Shown piece after piece: positions 25,249 through 33,509 of a stretch of DNA of 64,000 bases. The DNA is taken from contig NZ_DLFW01000031.1 of the NCBI RefSeq assembly GCF_002482385.1, forward strand, positions 1 to 64,000, given 5' to 3'. The notes under the pieces were generated by a model that was given only the letters and a program-made list of their open reading frames with translations, was not told where the DNA came from and made no database searches. The DNA is from Dysgonomonas sp. UBA7710 (GTDB lineage Bacteria; Bacteroidota; Bacteroidia; Bacteroidales; Dysgonomonadaceae). Positions within the stretch are counted from its first letter, which is position 1, and each line of letters starts with the position of its first letter. The position numbers and the translations under genes were made by a program.

Positions 25249-26457
25249 ATGAAAAAGCGACTTTACATTCTATTATCGATGCTTCCTGTAAGTATATTCA
25301 TCTATTGCACATGTGTAGCCCTCTTCAAAAGCCCGGGGCATCCTATCACACCTGCATTACCGGCAAGTGAGCTTCAAGAGAAAGCAGACCGGATAGCCAG
25401 GCCCAAAATGCAGATAGTATTTCTACTCGATGCCACTGGCAGTATGTCGGGATTGATCGGGGCAGCGAAGGAAAAAATATGGTCCATAACAAGCAGCCTT
25501 TCCCAAAGCGAACCGGTTCCCGATATCGAAGTGGGTATGCTCTTTTATCGTGACAGGGGAGATGATTTTATAACCAGAATTATTCCTTTAGGCACTGATA
25601 TGGACAATCTTTACGAGCAATTGATGGCTATGGATGCATCGGGAGGCGGAGACGGACCCGAAAGTGTGAATCAGGCACTGTATGAAGGTGTGAATAAGAT
25701 GCAATGGGACAACTTGCCTAATACTTACAGAGCGATATTTCTTGTCGGTGATTATCCTCCGCATATGGACTACAGAAACGACATACATTATCCTGAAACC
25801 TGCTCGGAAGCGATAAAGAAAGGGATTGTAATCAATACCATCCTCATGGGGAATGAACCTACTGCCGCCCGCATATGGAAAGAGATCGCCGGTAAGACAA
25901 AAGGAGAATATGTGCAGACGGATATGAGCGTAAATAATATAGAGGTAAGGACTCCTTATGATGACCGCATCAACTCCCTGCAATATGAACTGGATAAGAC
26001 CCGGCTCTATTACGGCAAATCATCTGAGTTGACAGAAGTAAAGCAGATACAGAGCGCAAAAGTAAGTAAGGGTGATGCGGCCATTAATGCGAGACGGGCA
26101 GAATATAACCTGTCGGCGGCGAATAAAGACGCTTACTATGGCTCGGAAGAGCTGGTCAATGAAGTAATGTCCGGCAAGGCTCTTACAGAAATCCCTGCTG
26201 CAGATTTACCCGACCAAATGAAGAAGATGTCTGCCTCAGAGCGCCAGGCCTATGTAAATGCCCTGATAGAGAAACGCAAGCAACTGGAACAGGAAATAAA
26301 AAACCTGAGCAAACAACGCCAGCAGCATATAGAAGCCGAACTGTCGAAAATGGATAAAGACAAAGTAGAAAATTCGTTCGACGACGTCATCTACAGAGCT
26401 GTACAAACACAGGCTATGGAAAAAGACATCAAGCTGGAAGGAAAAGCTAAACGATAG
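25249..26457 (+). CDS. Exported VWA-domain protein with coiled-coil C-terminus
   Basis: A 402-residue protein with an N-terminal hydrophobic segment (about 5-27), acting as signal anchor or signal peptide. A von Willebrand A domain occupies about 50-240: IVFLLDATGSMSGLIGAA gives the metal-binding DxTxS-type MIDAS motif (here DATGS), with ASGGGDGPESVNQAL and FLVGDYPPH as the later MIDAS loops. Such domains bind protein partners through a divalent ion. The last 150 residues are charged and predicted coiled coil (EKRKQLEQEIKNLSKQRQQ). Function unknown. A strong palindromic terminator at 26473-26502 separates it from convergent ffh. Confidence 0.85.
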   Translation: MKKRLYILLSMLPVSIFIYCTCVALFKSPGHPITPALPASELQEKADRIARPKMQIVFLLDATGSMSGLIGAAKEKIWSITSSLSQSEPVPDIEVGMLFYRDRGDDFITRIIPLGTDMDNLYEQLMAMDASGGGDGPESVNQALYEGVNKMQWDNLPNTYRAIFLVGDYPPHMDYRNDIHYPETCSEAIKKGIVINTILMGNEPTAARIWKEIAGKTKGEYVQTDMSVNNIEVRTPYDDRINSLQYELDKTRLYYGKSSELTEVKQIQSAKVSKGDAAINARRAEYNLSAANKDAYYGSEELVNEVMSGKALTEIPAADLPDQMKKMSASERQAYVNALIEKRKQLEQEIKNLSKQRQQHIEAELSKMDKDKVENSFDDVIYRAVQTQAMEKDIKLEGKAKR

Positions 26458-26472
26458 TGTATATACAACAAA

Positions 26473-26502
26473 AACCCGGCCTGTGATATCACAGGCCGGG
26501 TT
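26473..26502. terminator. Bidirectional terminator between VWA gene and ffh
   Basis: A perfect 30-base palindrome: AACCCGGCCTGTGAT (26473-26487) followed by its exact complement. It lies between two convergent stop codons (26457 and 26526). Confidence 0.88.
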
Positions 26503-26525
26503 GGATTATCTTATTTGTAAGAGCA

Positions 26526-27845
26526 TTATCTCCTCATCTTAGGCATCTTGCCTCCCTTCATCTGTGTCATCATCTTCATCATCTTACGGGTTTCGTCGAA
26601 CTGCTTAATCAGCTTATTCACCTCTTGTATAGATGTACCGCTACCTTTGGCAATACGCTGGCGACGGCTTCCGTTCAGGATTTCAGGCTGAGACCTTTCT
26701 TTCGGTGTCATGGAGTAGATGATAGCCTCGATACTTTTGAAGGCATCATCATCAATGTCCAGATCCTTGATTGCTTTACCCACTCCCGGAATCATGGAAG
26801 CAAGGTCTTTGAGGTTACCCATCTTCTTTATCTGTTGTATCTGTCCGATAAAGTCGTTGAAGTCGAACTGGTTCTTTGCAATCTTCTTTTGCAGGCGGCG
26901 CGCTTCTTCTTCATCATATTGTTCCTGTGCCCTTTCCACGAGTGAAACGATGTCACCCATACCGAGGATACGGTCGGCCATACGTTCAGGATGGAATACA
27001 TCGAGTGCATCCATCTTCTCGCCTGTACCCACGAATTTAATCGGCTTATCCACTACCGAACGGATAGACAGCGCAGCACCACCACGGGTATCACCATCCA
27101 GCTTGGTTAATACAACTCCGTCGAAGTTGAGCCTGTCGTTAAATTCCTTGGCGGTATTTACAGCATCCTGCCCTGTCATGGAGTCTACTACAAAGAGGAT
27201 TTCGTCAGGTCTCACAGCGTCTTTTACGGCTGTTATCTCCTTCATCATCTCCTCATCTATAGCCAGACGTCCGGCGGTATCTATAATTACAAGGTCATTC
27301 CCGTTTTGCTTGGCAAACCTGATCGCATTCTGAGCTATCTGCACCGGATTTTTATTATCATCTTCCGAATATACAGGAACTTCTATCTGCGTACCCAGTA
27401 TTTTCAACTGCTCGATAGCAGCAGGACGATAAACGTCTCCGGCCACAAGCAAAGGATTTTTGCCTTTCTTCGATTTCAGCAATTTAGCCAGCTTACCCGA
27501 GAAAGTAGTCTTACCCGAACCCTGAAGACCCGACATAAGTATAACAGCCGGGGAACCTTTCAGATTGATATCGGTTGCCGTACCTCCCATCAGGGCAGCC
27601 AGTTCGTCATGAACGATTTTCACCATCAACTGTTCAGGCTTCACGGCCGTAAGCACATTCTGTCCTAATGCCTTTTCCTTAACGGTTTCGGTAAACTGCT
27701 TGGCTGTTTTGTAGTTTACGTCGGCATCAAGTAATGCGCGGCGTACATCTTTCAGCGTTTCGGCAACGTTTATCTCGGTGATCTTACCCTCACCTTTCAG
27801 GATCTTAAACGAACGTTCTAATCTATTACTTAGACTTTCAAACAT
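26526..27845 (-). CDS. ffh: Signal recognition particle protein Ffh
   Basis: A 439-residue cytosolic GTPase that binds signal sequences with SRP RNA and delivers ribosomes to FtsY at the membrane. The N domain leads to the G domain with MSGLQGSGKTTFSGKLA (about 100-116), DVYRPAAIEQL, VIIDTAGRLAIDE, and TKLDGDTRGGAAL; the Met-rich M domain begins near 295 and ends with MMKMMTQMKGGKMPKMRR. I chose the ATG at 27845 (MFESLSNRLERSF), which matches the family start. The longer reading from 27887 would begin at a TTG within the -7 promoter box and is rejected. Confidence 0.97.
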   Translation of the reverse strand: MFESLSNRLERSFKILKGEGKITEINVAETLKDVRRALLDADVNYKTAKQFTETVKEKALGQNVLTAVKPEQLMVKIVHDELAALMGGTATDINLKGSPAVILMSGLQGSGKTTFSGKLAKLLKSKKGKNPLLVAGDVYRPAAIEQLKILGTQIEVPVYSEDDNKNPVQIAQNAIRFAKQNGNDLVIIDTAGRLAIDEEMMKEITAVKDAVRPDEILFVVDSMTGQDAVNTAKEFNDRLNFDGVVLTKLDGDTRGGAALSIRSVVDKPIKFVGTGEKMDALDVFHPERMADRILGMGDIVSLVERAQEQYDEEEARRLQKKIAKNQFDFNDFIGQIQQIKKMGNLKDLASMIPGVGKAIKDLDIDDDAFKSIEAIIYSMTPKERSQPEILNGSRRQRIAKGSGTSIQEVNKLIKQFDETRKMMKMMTQMKGGKMPKMRR

Positions 27846-28167
27846 ATTATTGTTGTTATTTATTATCAATGTTATATGGGAGCACAAAGATATAAACTTT
27901 TGCTATAAAGTGAAAAACTGATTGTGCTTTTCTTACCATGCATAATTATATGAATATGCCAAACAATATCAGAAATCTTTATTCCCTAGCTTTGGTTCCG
28001 GCAATCTACACTTCAATTCGGTTAACAGTAAACAACTTGTATCGCATATCTTGCCTGCTCCCATCTCATTTAATAATACATTTATCTTTTTCATTATTCT
28101 ATCCAAACATTGTATATTTACGTTTTATAAAACTCTCTCAGTATATAGATAAAAATTTTCGTTTCTG
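27846..28167. other. Gap between divergent ffh and DUF5131 genes
   Basis: It contains the ffh promoter box at 27885-27892 and must hold the start signals of the DUF5131 gene (a near-match TATATTTA lies at about 28109). A 76-codon frame on the plus strand has no recognisable product. Nothing else seen. Confidence 0.45.
27885..27892 (-). promoter_or_regulatory. Bacteroidota -7 box of ffh
   Basis: On the minus strand this reads TATCTTTG, with a leader of about 36 bases to the ATG at 27845. It fixes the start codon. Confidence 0.72.
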
Positions 28168-28905
28168 ATGTCGTCACTTTGGAATCCGTGGCATGGTTGC
28201 CACAAAATAAGCGCAGGTTGTCTCAATTGCTACATGTACCGTGGCGATGCCAGGCGTGGTGTAGACAGCACCATAGTTAAGCAGACTAAGGACTTCGACA
28301 AGCCGGTAAAGAAAAAACGAAACGGAGAATATAAAGTTCCTCCCGGCGAAGATGTCTTTACCTGCTTCAATTCCGACTTCTTCCATGCCGACGCGGACGA
28401 ATGGCGGCCCGAGGCATGGAATATGATGCGTGAGCGCAGCGATCTCAGCTTTTTGATGATAACCAAACGAATCGACAGATTACAGATAGGCTTGCCCGAC
28501 GATTGGGGAGACGGATACGACAATGTGACTATAGCCTGCACGGTGGAAAATCAGGACAGGGTCGATTACCGTTTACCTATCTACAAGAAAGCCCCGATTA
28601 AGCACAAAATAATTATCTGTGAACCCCTGTTAGAAAGGGTAGACCTGAAGCCTTATGATATAGGTTCATGGGTGGAGCATATCACTGCCGGAGGAGAATC
28701 GGGAAAGGACACGCGGGTATGCGATTTCGACTGGATAATGGAAATACACGACCTCTGTGTAGAAAACGATATCTCTTTTTGGTTCAAACAAACAGGGACG
28801 AATTTTATTAAAGACGGGAAATCGTATACGATACCTCGCCGGATGCAGCATTCACAGGCGAAGAAAGCCGGAATAGATTACAAGAAGTACATTGGGAAAA
28901 GATAA
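28168..28905 (+). CDS. DUF5131 family protein (phage Gp37/Gp68-like)
   Basis: A 245-residue soluble protein that begins WNPWHGCHKISAGCLNCYM: three Cys in the spacing C-x6-C-x2-C (Cys11, Cys18, Cys21), recalling an iron-sulfur or radical-SAM-like cluster site. Later conserved parts are VFTCFNSDFFH, RSDLSFLMITKRIDRL, VTIACTVENQDR, EPLLERVDL and HITAGGESGKDTRVCDFDW. The family is found in phages, mobile elements and chromosomes, sometimes beside a three-Cys-motif partner protein (TcmP); none is present here. Its activity is not established. It is a single gene, with no phage genes around it. Confidence 0.85.
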   Translation: MSSLWNPWHGCHKISAGCLNCYMYRGDARRGVDSTIVKQTKDFDKPVKKKRNGEYKVPPGEDVFTCFNSDFFHADADEWRPEAWNMMRERSDLSFLMITKRIDRLQIGLPDDWGDGYDNVTIACTVENQDRVDYRLPIYKKAPIKHKIIICEPLLERVDLKPYDIGSWVEHITAGGESGKDTRVCDFDWIMEIHDLCVENDISFWFKQTGTNFIKDGKSYTIPRRMQHSQAKKAGIDYKKYIGKR

Positions 28906-28950
28906 ACATTTAAAATATCTTTTCCTTTCGTTAGTTAACAAATAATCGCC

Positions 28951-28958
28951 TAAATTTG
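28951..28958 (+). promoter_or_regulatory. Bacteroidota -7 box of the DUF5063-exonuclease operon
   Basis: TAAATTTG matches TAnnTTTG, about 65 bases before the ATG. Confidence 0.6.
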
Positions 28959-29022
28959 TTATCTATAAAAAACAGAGAAAAATCCGCGTGTCAAAATATA
29001 CCGGAGAAAATAAAGAACAACA

Positions 29023-29598
29023 ATGACAGACCAACTAAAAGAAATAGTATACTCGAAAGATGCGATTGAATTCGTGACTGTAGCCGTGCAGTATTGTGCT
29101 TTTCTGGAAAATTTCGATGAAATCACGGAAACAGAACTGACCGACAAACTGACAAAGATTCTCCCCCTGCTATATCTGAAAGCAACCCTTGTACCGGAAA
29201 CAGATACGGTAAATGATGAAGAACCGGAGATAACAGTTACGGAAGACATATACAATTTTATCACTTCCAAATTATACAATGTATATGTAAATAACGATAC
29301 ATACCTCGAAGTATTTCTTCAGGATATGAAATATAGTGAAACGCCTATATCGGCGAGTATAAGTGAGGACCTTGCGGACATCTATCAGGATACAAAAAAC
29401 TTTATCACCATATTCGAACGGGGTATTACCGAAAATATGAATGACGCCCTCTATGTATGTATGGAAAACTTCAAATCATACTGGGGACAAAAGCTTGTGA
29501 ACGTGTTACGGGCATTGCATTCGATAAAATACCCGACTGAACCGGATATACTCGGAGACGAAGACCTTGAACAGACTGATAGTGAAGAATTATGGTAA
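29023..29598 (+). CDS. DUF5063 family protein
   Basis: A 191-residue acidic, all-helical soluble protein with no signal peptide or membrane segment. It fits DUF5063: YSKDAIEFVTVAVQYCAFLENFD at the start, KILPLLYLKATLVP near 50, and FKSYWGQKLVNVLRALHSI near the C-terminus. No activity is known. Its stop overlaps the start of the 3'-5' exonuclease by seven bases (29592-29598), so the two are translationally coupled; this pairing recurs in Bacteroidales and suggests they act together, perhaps as a regulator or partner of the nuclease (inference). Confidence 0.85.
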   Translation: MTDQLKEIVYSKDAIEFVTVAVQYCAFLENFDEITETELTDKLTKILPLLYLKATLVPETDTVNDEEPEITVTEDIYNFITSKLYNVYVNNDTYLEVFLQDMKYSETPISASISEDLADIYQDTKNFITIFERGITENMNDALYVCMENFKSYWGQKLVNVLRALHSIKYPTEPDILGDEDLEQTDSEELW

Positions 29599-30179
29599 GA
29601 ACAATTTCAAAAGAAGAATTATCCGTAATGCCAATGGAAAAATTCGAAGGGCGGATAATTGTTGTACAAAGTGAAAGTGAGGCTGAGAAAGCCGCTGCTT
29701 ATCTCAAAAAACAAACGGCTATCGGGTTCGATACTGAAACCCGTCCTGCTTTTCGTAAAGGTGTATCCCATCAGATTGCATTGATGCAGTTATCAACTGA
29801 TGACACCTGTTTCCTTTTTCGGCTGAACATAATCGGACTGCCCGATTGTCTGGCAGATATACTTATCGATCCGGCAATAAAAAAAATAGGGCTCTCCCTG
29901 AAAGACGATTTTTCAGCCATACATAAGCGGAATGCGGCCTTCGTTCCGTCTAATTTCATTGAACTCCAGTCTTTTGTGAAAAGTTATGGCATTGAAGATA
30001 ATGGCCTGCAACGTATTTATGGCATACTTTTTGAAAAAAGAATATCGAAAGGTCAGCGCCTGTCAAATTGGGAAGCGGATGTACTATCCGATGCACAGAA
30101 AATGTATGCTGCCATTGATGCATGGGCTTGCCTTAGAATATACAATGAATTGAAAGTAAGGAAAAAAACAGCTCCCTGA
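29592..30179 (+). CDS. DEDDy 3'-5' exonuclease (RNase D/WRN-like)
   Basis: A 195-residue soluble nuclease domain. Motif ExoI is IGFDTETRP (Asp and Glu, about 36-44), ExoII lies at KIGLSLKDDFSAI (Asp near 100), and ExoIII is MYAAIDAWACLRIY, Tyr-x3-Asp (about 175-188). All four acidic residues and the Tyr of the DEDDy class are present. It has no HRDC or helicase domain, so it is a minimal exonuclease acting on RNA or DNA 3' ends. It overlaps DUF5063 upstream and is followed after 108 bases by cbpA. Confidence 0.92.
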   Translation: MVRTISKEELSVMPMEKFEGRIIVVQSESEAEKAAAYLKKQTAIGFDTETRPAFRKGVSHQIALMQLSTDDTCFLFRLNIIGLPDCLADILIDPAIKKIGLSLKDDFSAIHKRNAAFVPSNFIELQSFVKSYGIEDNGLQRIYGILFEKRISKGQRLSNWEADVLSDAQKMYAAIDAWACLRIYNELKVRKKTAP

Positions 30180-30287
30180 TCCCCAAGCGGGACTTACAGA
30201 GAGACTAAGAGGTAAAATGAAGAGTCAAGGATTGTTTTTTTCCAATCTTTGAATAATGAAATTTTTAAATCTTGAAATTAATCACAT

Positions 30288-31211
30288 ATGGCATTCATAG
30301 ATTATTATAGCATATTGGGCGTATCCAAGACAGCCAGTGCGGACGATATCAAAAAATCGTACCGCAAACTGGCCAGAAAGTATCATCCTGATATCAACCC
30401 AAATGATGAAGAAGCAAAAAAGAAGTTCCAGCAGATAAACGAAGCTAACGAAGTGCTTTCCGATCCCGAAAAGCGGAAGAAATATGATGAATACGGCGAA
30501 AACTGGAAGCACGCCGAAGAATACGAAAAAGCCCGTCAGCAGCAATCACAAAATGGTGGTTTTGCCGACTATGGCAGCTTTGGCGGTTTCGGGGGAGGTT
30601 CGTATAGTTTCGGAGGAGAGGATGAAGGGGGATTTTCCGATTTCTTCGAATCGCTGTTTGGAGGACGAAGATCTTCGTCGGGTAGCAGCCGTCAAAGCAG
30701 AGGGTACAGAGGACAAGACTATACCTCGGAACTGCATTTAAGCCTGCGCGATGCATCTGAAACCCATAAGCGCACACTCACTTTGAATGGTAAGAACCTG
30801 CGCATAACCATTCCTGCCGGAGTGTCCGACGGACAGGTAATAAAACTTGCAGGACAAGGAGCAGCGGGTAAAAACGGCGGGCCGAACGGCGACCTGTATA
30901 TTACATTTGTTATAGAAGAAGATCCTAAATTTAAACGGGTAGGAAACGATTTATATACCAATGCCAACCTGAATCTGTACACAGCTGTTCTTGGCGGAGA
31001 AGAGACAGTAGACACCTTCACCGGAAAAGTAAAACTGAAAGTAGCGGCAGGGACTCAGAATGGAACAAAAGTAAGATTGAAAGGCAAAGGATTTCCCGTT
31101 TACAAGAAAGACGGACAGTTTGGAGACCTTATTATAACATACTCGATAGAGATACCGGTCAATCTGAATCATGAACAAAAGGAATTGTTCGAAAAGCTAG
31201 CGAAGTCTTAA
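30288..31211 (+). CDS. cbpA: DnaJ-class co-chaperone CbpA
   Basis: A 307-residue cytosolic J-protein, partner of DnaK. The J domain covers about 4-70 with the HPD motif in RKYHPDIN and the usual KKSYRKLA helix. A Gly/Phe-rich linker (about 90-130, GSFGGFGGGSYSFGGE) is followed directly by the two C-terminal substrate-binding domains (about 140-300); the Cys-rich zinc finger of DnaJ is missing, which makes it CbpA-type. The next gene, 18 bases downstream, encodes its modulator CbpM, which supports the call. Confidence 0.94.
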   Translation: MAFIDYYSILGVSKTASADDIKKSYRKLARKYHPDINPNDEEAKKKFQQINEANEVLSDPEKRKKYDEYGENWKHAEEYEKARQQQSQNGGFADYGSFGGFGGGSYSFGGEDEGGFSDFFESLFGGRRSSSGSSRQSRGYRGQDYTSELHLSLRDASETHKRTLTLNGKNLRITIPAGVSDGQVIKLAGQGAAGKNGGPNGDLYITFVIEEDPKFKRVGNDLYTNANLNLYTAVLGGEETVDTFTGKVKLKVAAGTQNGTKVRLKGKGFPVYKKDGQFGDLIITYSIEIPVNLNHEQKELFEKLAKS

Positions 31212-31229
31212 CCCTAAAGTATCAACGTT

Positions 31230-31517
31230 ATGACATCAGAATTAATCATCATACAGGAGTATTGCATACAGAATCAGGTGGAGCCCGACTTTATCGTACA
31301 ACTCGAAAACGAAGGGCTTATACAAGTCAGTATTGTCGGGAACGAGCGCTATATACATATCTCCCAGCTAAAATACCTCGACCAGTATGTGCGGTGGTAT
31401 TACGACCTATCAATCAACGTGGCGGGTATAGACGTTATCCGGAACCTGCTGGACAAGATAGATGACATGCAGGAAGAAATACACCGTTTGAAAGAACAGC
31501 TAAGGCTAATAGACTGA
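31230..31517 (+). CDS. cbpM: Chaperone modulator CbpM
   Basis: A 95-residue cytosolic protein that binds the J domain of CbpA and limits its co-chaperone activity. It has a MerR-like winged-helix start (ELIIIQEYCIQNQVEPDFIVQLENEGLI in parts, about 4-31), the Ile-rich strand, and a C-terminal amphipathic helix (IRNLLDKIDDMQEEIHRL). It follows cbpA by 18 bases and precedes the beta-lactamase gene by 3 bases, so all three are very likely one transcript. Confidence 0.92.
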   Translation: MTSELIIIQEYCIQNQVEPDFIVQLENEGLIQVSIVGNERYIHISQLKYLDQYVRWYYDLSINVAGIDVIRNLLDKIDDMQEEIHRLKEQLRLID

Positions 31518-31520
31518 TAT

Positions 31521-32402
31521 ATGAAACACCTATTCCTGCTTATAAGCGTATTTGCAATCGCAACTTATGCTTTCTCACAAAATGATGTGCTAAGAAATGA
31601 TATAGCAAAAATTATCGGAGGCAAACGGGCTACTGTCGGAGTTGCATTGATAGTCGATGGAAAAGACACATTGACGGTCAATAACGATTTCCATTATCCG
31701 ACACAGAGCACTTACAAATTTCATTTGGCTCTGGCTGTCCTCGACTATCTCAATAAGAACAACCTGTCGCTCGATCATAAAATATTCATTCGTAAAGCTG
31801 AACTCTTACCCGGTACCCATAGCCCTCTGAGAGACGATTATCCCGATGGAAACATCGAATTACCAGTTAGAGAAATCTTAAAATATACAGTTTCCCTAAG
31901 CGATAACAACGGATGTGATATCCTGTTTCGCTTTGTGGGTGGTACCTCCGCAGTAGACCGGTATATAAGAAACCTCGGATTTTCCGATTTTGCCATTGCC
32001 GCCACCGAAGAAGAAATGCATGGCCCGTGGGAAGTACAATATACCAACTGGAGTACTCCTCTTACAGCTGCACGGGTATTGGAAAAATTCAGGACAGGCA
32101 ATATACTGCCTCAACATTTCTACGACTTTCTGTGGAATGCCATGGTGGATACTGCAACCGGACCGAAGAAGATCAAAGGGCTGCTGCCTCCGGGAACGAT
32201 TGTCGCTCATAAGACCGGCTCATCTTTCCGTAATGCCGAGGGGCTGAATGCCGCGGAAAATGATATTGCAATCATCCGGTTGCCCGATGGCCGTTATTAT
32301 TCACTTGCCGTTTTTATCGCAGATTCGATGGAAGACGATGCCACGAATATGCGGATGATAGCAGAAATATCGAAGGCTGTATATGACTCCCTTACAAAAT
32401 AG
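31521..32402 (+). CDS. Class A beta-lactamase (subclass A2-like)
   Basis: A 293-residue periplasmic serine beta-lactamase with a signal peptide ending near AFSQ. The active-site motifs are all present: S-T-Y-K (Ser63, Lys66), S-D-N (127-129), an omega-loop Glu cluster (Glu163-165, TEEEMH), and K-T-G (231-233). The pattern QSTYKFHLALAVLDYL and the QYTNWSTP loop resemble the Bacteroidota subclass A2 enzymes (CfxA, CblA, CepA, PER types), which hydrolyse cephalosporins; the hydrolysis spectrum here is not predictable. It starts 3 bases after the cbpM stop and has no separate promoter or regulator, which suggests constant low expression with the chaperone genes. No mobile element flanks it. Confidence 0.93.
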   Translation: MKHLFLLISVFAIATYAFSQNDVLRNDIAKIIGGKRATVGVALIVDGKDTLTVNNDFHYPTQSTYKFHLALAVLDYLNKNNLSLDHKIFIRKAELLPGTHSPLRDDYPDGNIELPVREILKYTVSLSDNNGCDILFRFVGGTSAVDRYIRNLGFSDFAIAATEEEMHGPWEVQYTNWSTPLTAARVLEKFRTGNILPQHFYDFLWNAMVDTATGPKKIKGLLPPGTIVAHKTGSSFRNAEGLNAAENDIAIIRLPDGRYYSLAVFIADSMEDDATNMRMIAEISKAVYDSLTK

Positions 32403-32420
32403 GCATGAGAGGCAGCGAAT

Positions 32421-33296
32421 TTATCTGATGGCGCCCTGCGGACATATATCCGCACATTTCCGGCACAAGATACATTCGCTTGAGCTTATTTTCTTCCCTT
32501 TCGAGATATAATTTACTACATCCACGTCCATCGGACAATTACGGTTGCAGGAACCGCAAGAGGTGCATTCGTTTCCGGAAGGACTTACCTTTATCAAAGC
32601 GATGCTTGTCTGCGCTTTCATAACCAGTGACACCGGACAGACGATTTTGCAAAAGGCACGTTTCTTCCTGAATTTAAAGGCAAGGATCACAGCAACAAGA
32701 TAGTAAAGACCATTACCTGCAAGGAACCAGATCAGAGCCCCGGGCTTTCCACCTTGCACAATACCTCCATCTTCATTTATATGATTTGTCTGCCAGTCGT
32801 AACCCAGCAGAATAAAAGCTACAGGTATCAATATAGAAGCAATAAATACCAGATAACGCATACGGGTATATTTGACCGGAATCTTACGGTTTTCTTTTAT
32901 CGGCAACCATTCCAGGATAGCAGCTGTCCAGCAGGCCCAGCCACAGAAACCTCGTCCCCAGATCAACGGGCCGATAATCTTGGCAATGGCATAATGCACC
33001 AGTACCCGGATAAATAGTCCGGTGGAAATAAATAATAATATATAAAACACATTCTCTTCCAATTGCAGATTCTCCCGTTGCATGACTCCCAAAAAGAGAA
33101 GAAACACCGGTGAAATCATTAAAATAGTGATACGACGCCCCAGATCTTTATTCTTCCCCTCTAGCCTAGACGCAATCAACGAACCTATCGTAATCCAGCC
33201 GCCAATCCAGGGGAAAATGATGCGAAATCCCCACCAGCCTAAAGAGAATCCAAGTAAAAGTCCGATAAGTAAAGGAACAAAATGTTTGAATTTCAT
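32421..33296 (-). CDS. 4Fe-4S membrane protein, NapH/NosR-like
   Basis: A 291-residue inner-membrane protein with five to six hydrophobic segments (about 5-40, 52-72, 80-105, 145-165, 185-207). Two Cys motifs on the inside loops, GRGFCGWACW (about 114-123) and CKIVCPVS (about 217-224), are typical of NapH/NosR/MauN-like proteins. The C-terminus carries two ferredoxin clusters: CTSCGSCNRNCPMD (about 244-257) and CILCRKCADICPQGAI. It likely passes electrons across or along the membrane; donor and acceptor are unknown, and no nap or nos genes are nearby. The 21-codon reading frame at 33307-33372 lies 10 bases upstream, behind a promoter at 33398-33405. Confidence 0.88.
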   Translation of the reverse strand: MKFKHFVPLLIGLLLGFSLGWWGFRIIFPWIGGWITIGSLIASRLEGKNKDLGRRITILMISPVFLLFLGVMQRENLQLEENVFYILLFISTGLFIRVLVHYAIAKIIGPLIWGRGFCGWACWTAAILEWLPIKENRKIPVKYTRMRYLVFIASILIPVAFILLGYDWQTNHINEDGGIVQGGKPGALIWFLAGNGLYYLVAVILAFKFRKKRAFCKIVCPVSLVMKAQTSIALIKVSPSGNECTSCGSCNRNCPMDVDVVNYISKGKKISSSECILCRKCADICPQGAIR

Positions 33297-33306
33297 ACAT
33301 TATATT

Positions 33307-33372
33307 TTAATAGATTAATAGAGCCAACAATAATCCTGAGACAAAGCCTAAAGTAAAAGCAATCCTATTCAT
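33307..33372 (-). CDS. Putative 21-residue single-span membrane peptide
   Basis: ATG at 33372-33370 opens a 21-codon frame ending TAA at 33309-33307. The product starts MNRIAFTLGF and continues as an almost unbroken hydrophobic helix ending LLLALLIY, long enough to cross the membrane once. A -7 box (33398-33405) gives a leader of about 22 bases, and the 4Fe-4S membrane protein starts only 10 bases downstream, so it sits exactly where a small operon subunit or leader peptide would. No homologue is recognised. It could be a small partner of the membrane protein, a translational leader, or chance. Confidence 0.5.
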   Translation of the reverse strand: MNRIAFTLGFVSGLLLALLIY

Positions 33373-33397
33373 ATAATAATTGTTTCTTGATTTGAGG

Positions 33398-33405
33398 CAA
33401 ATATA
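33398..33405 (-). promoter_or_regulatory. Bacteroidota -7 box of the small peptide / 4Fe-4S operon
   Basis: On the minus strand this reads TATATTTG. It points to transcription starting upstream of the 21-codon frame. Confidence 0.7.
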
Positions 33406-33509
33406 GACCGTATAGAAACAGTTTCAAAAGTTCTGTGACAGACAGCAATAAATGTGACAAACAGCTATGTCTGCCCATCATAAGCCAGTTATAATAAAAT
33501 ATAAGCTTA

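Noticed and set aside
26719..27333. 204-codon frame opposite ffh
   Set aside because: Shadow of the strongly supported ffh gene, with low-complexity Ser/Ile content.
27846..27887. 14-residue extension of Ffh from a TTG
   Set aside because: The TTG is part of the TATCTTTG promoter box; the ATG at 27845 matches the family start.
27938..28168. 76-codon frame between ffh and the DUF5131 gene
   Set aside because: No family match, no ribosome-binding or promoter signal of its own; it ends exactly at the next start and looks like A+T-rich chance sequence.
31521..32402. Beta-lactamase as recently acquired on a mobile element
   Set aside because: No insertion sequence, integrase or composition change flanks it, and it is joined to cbpM by 3 bases.
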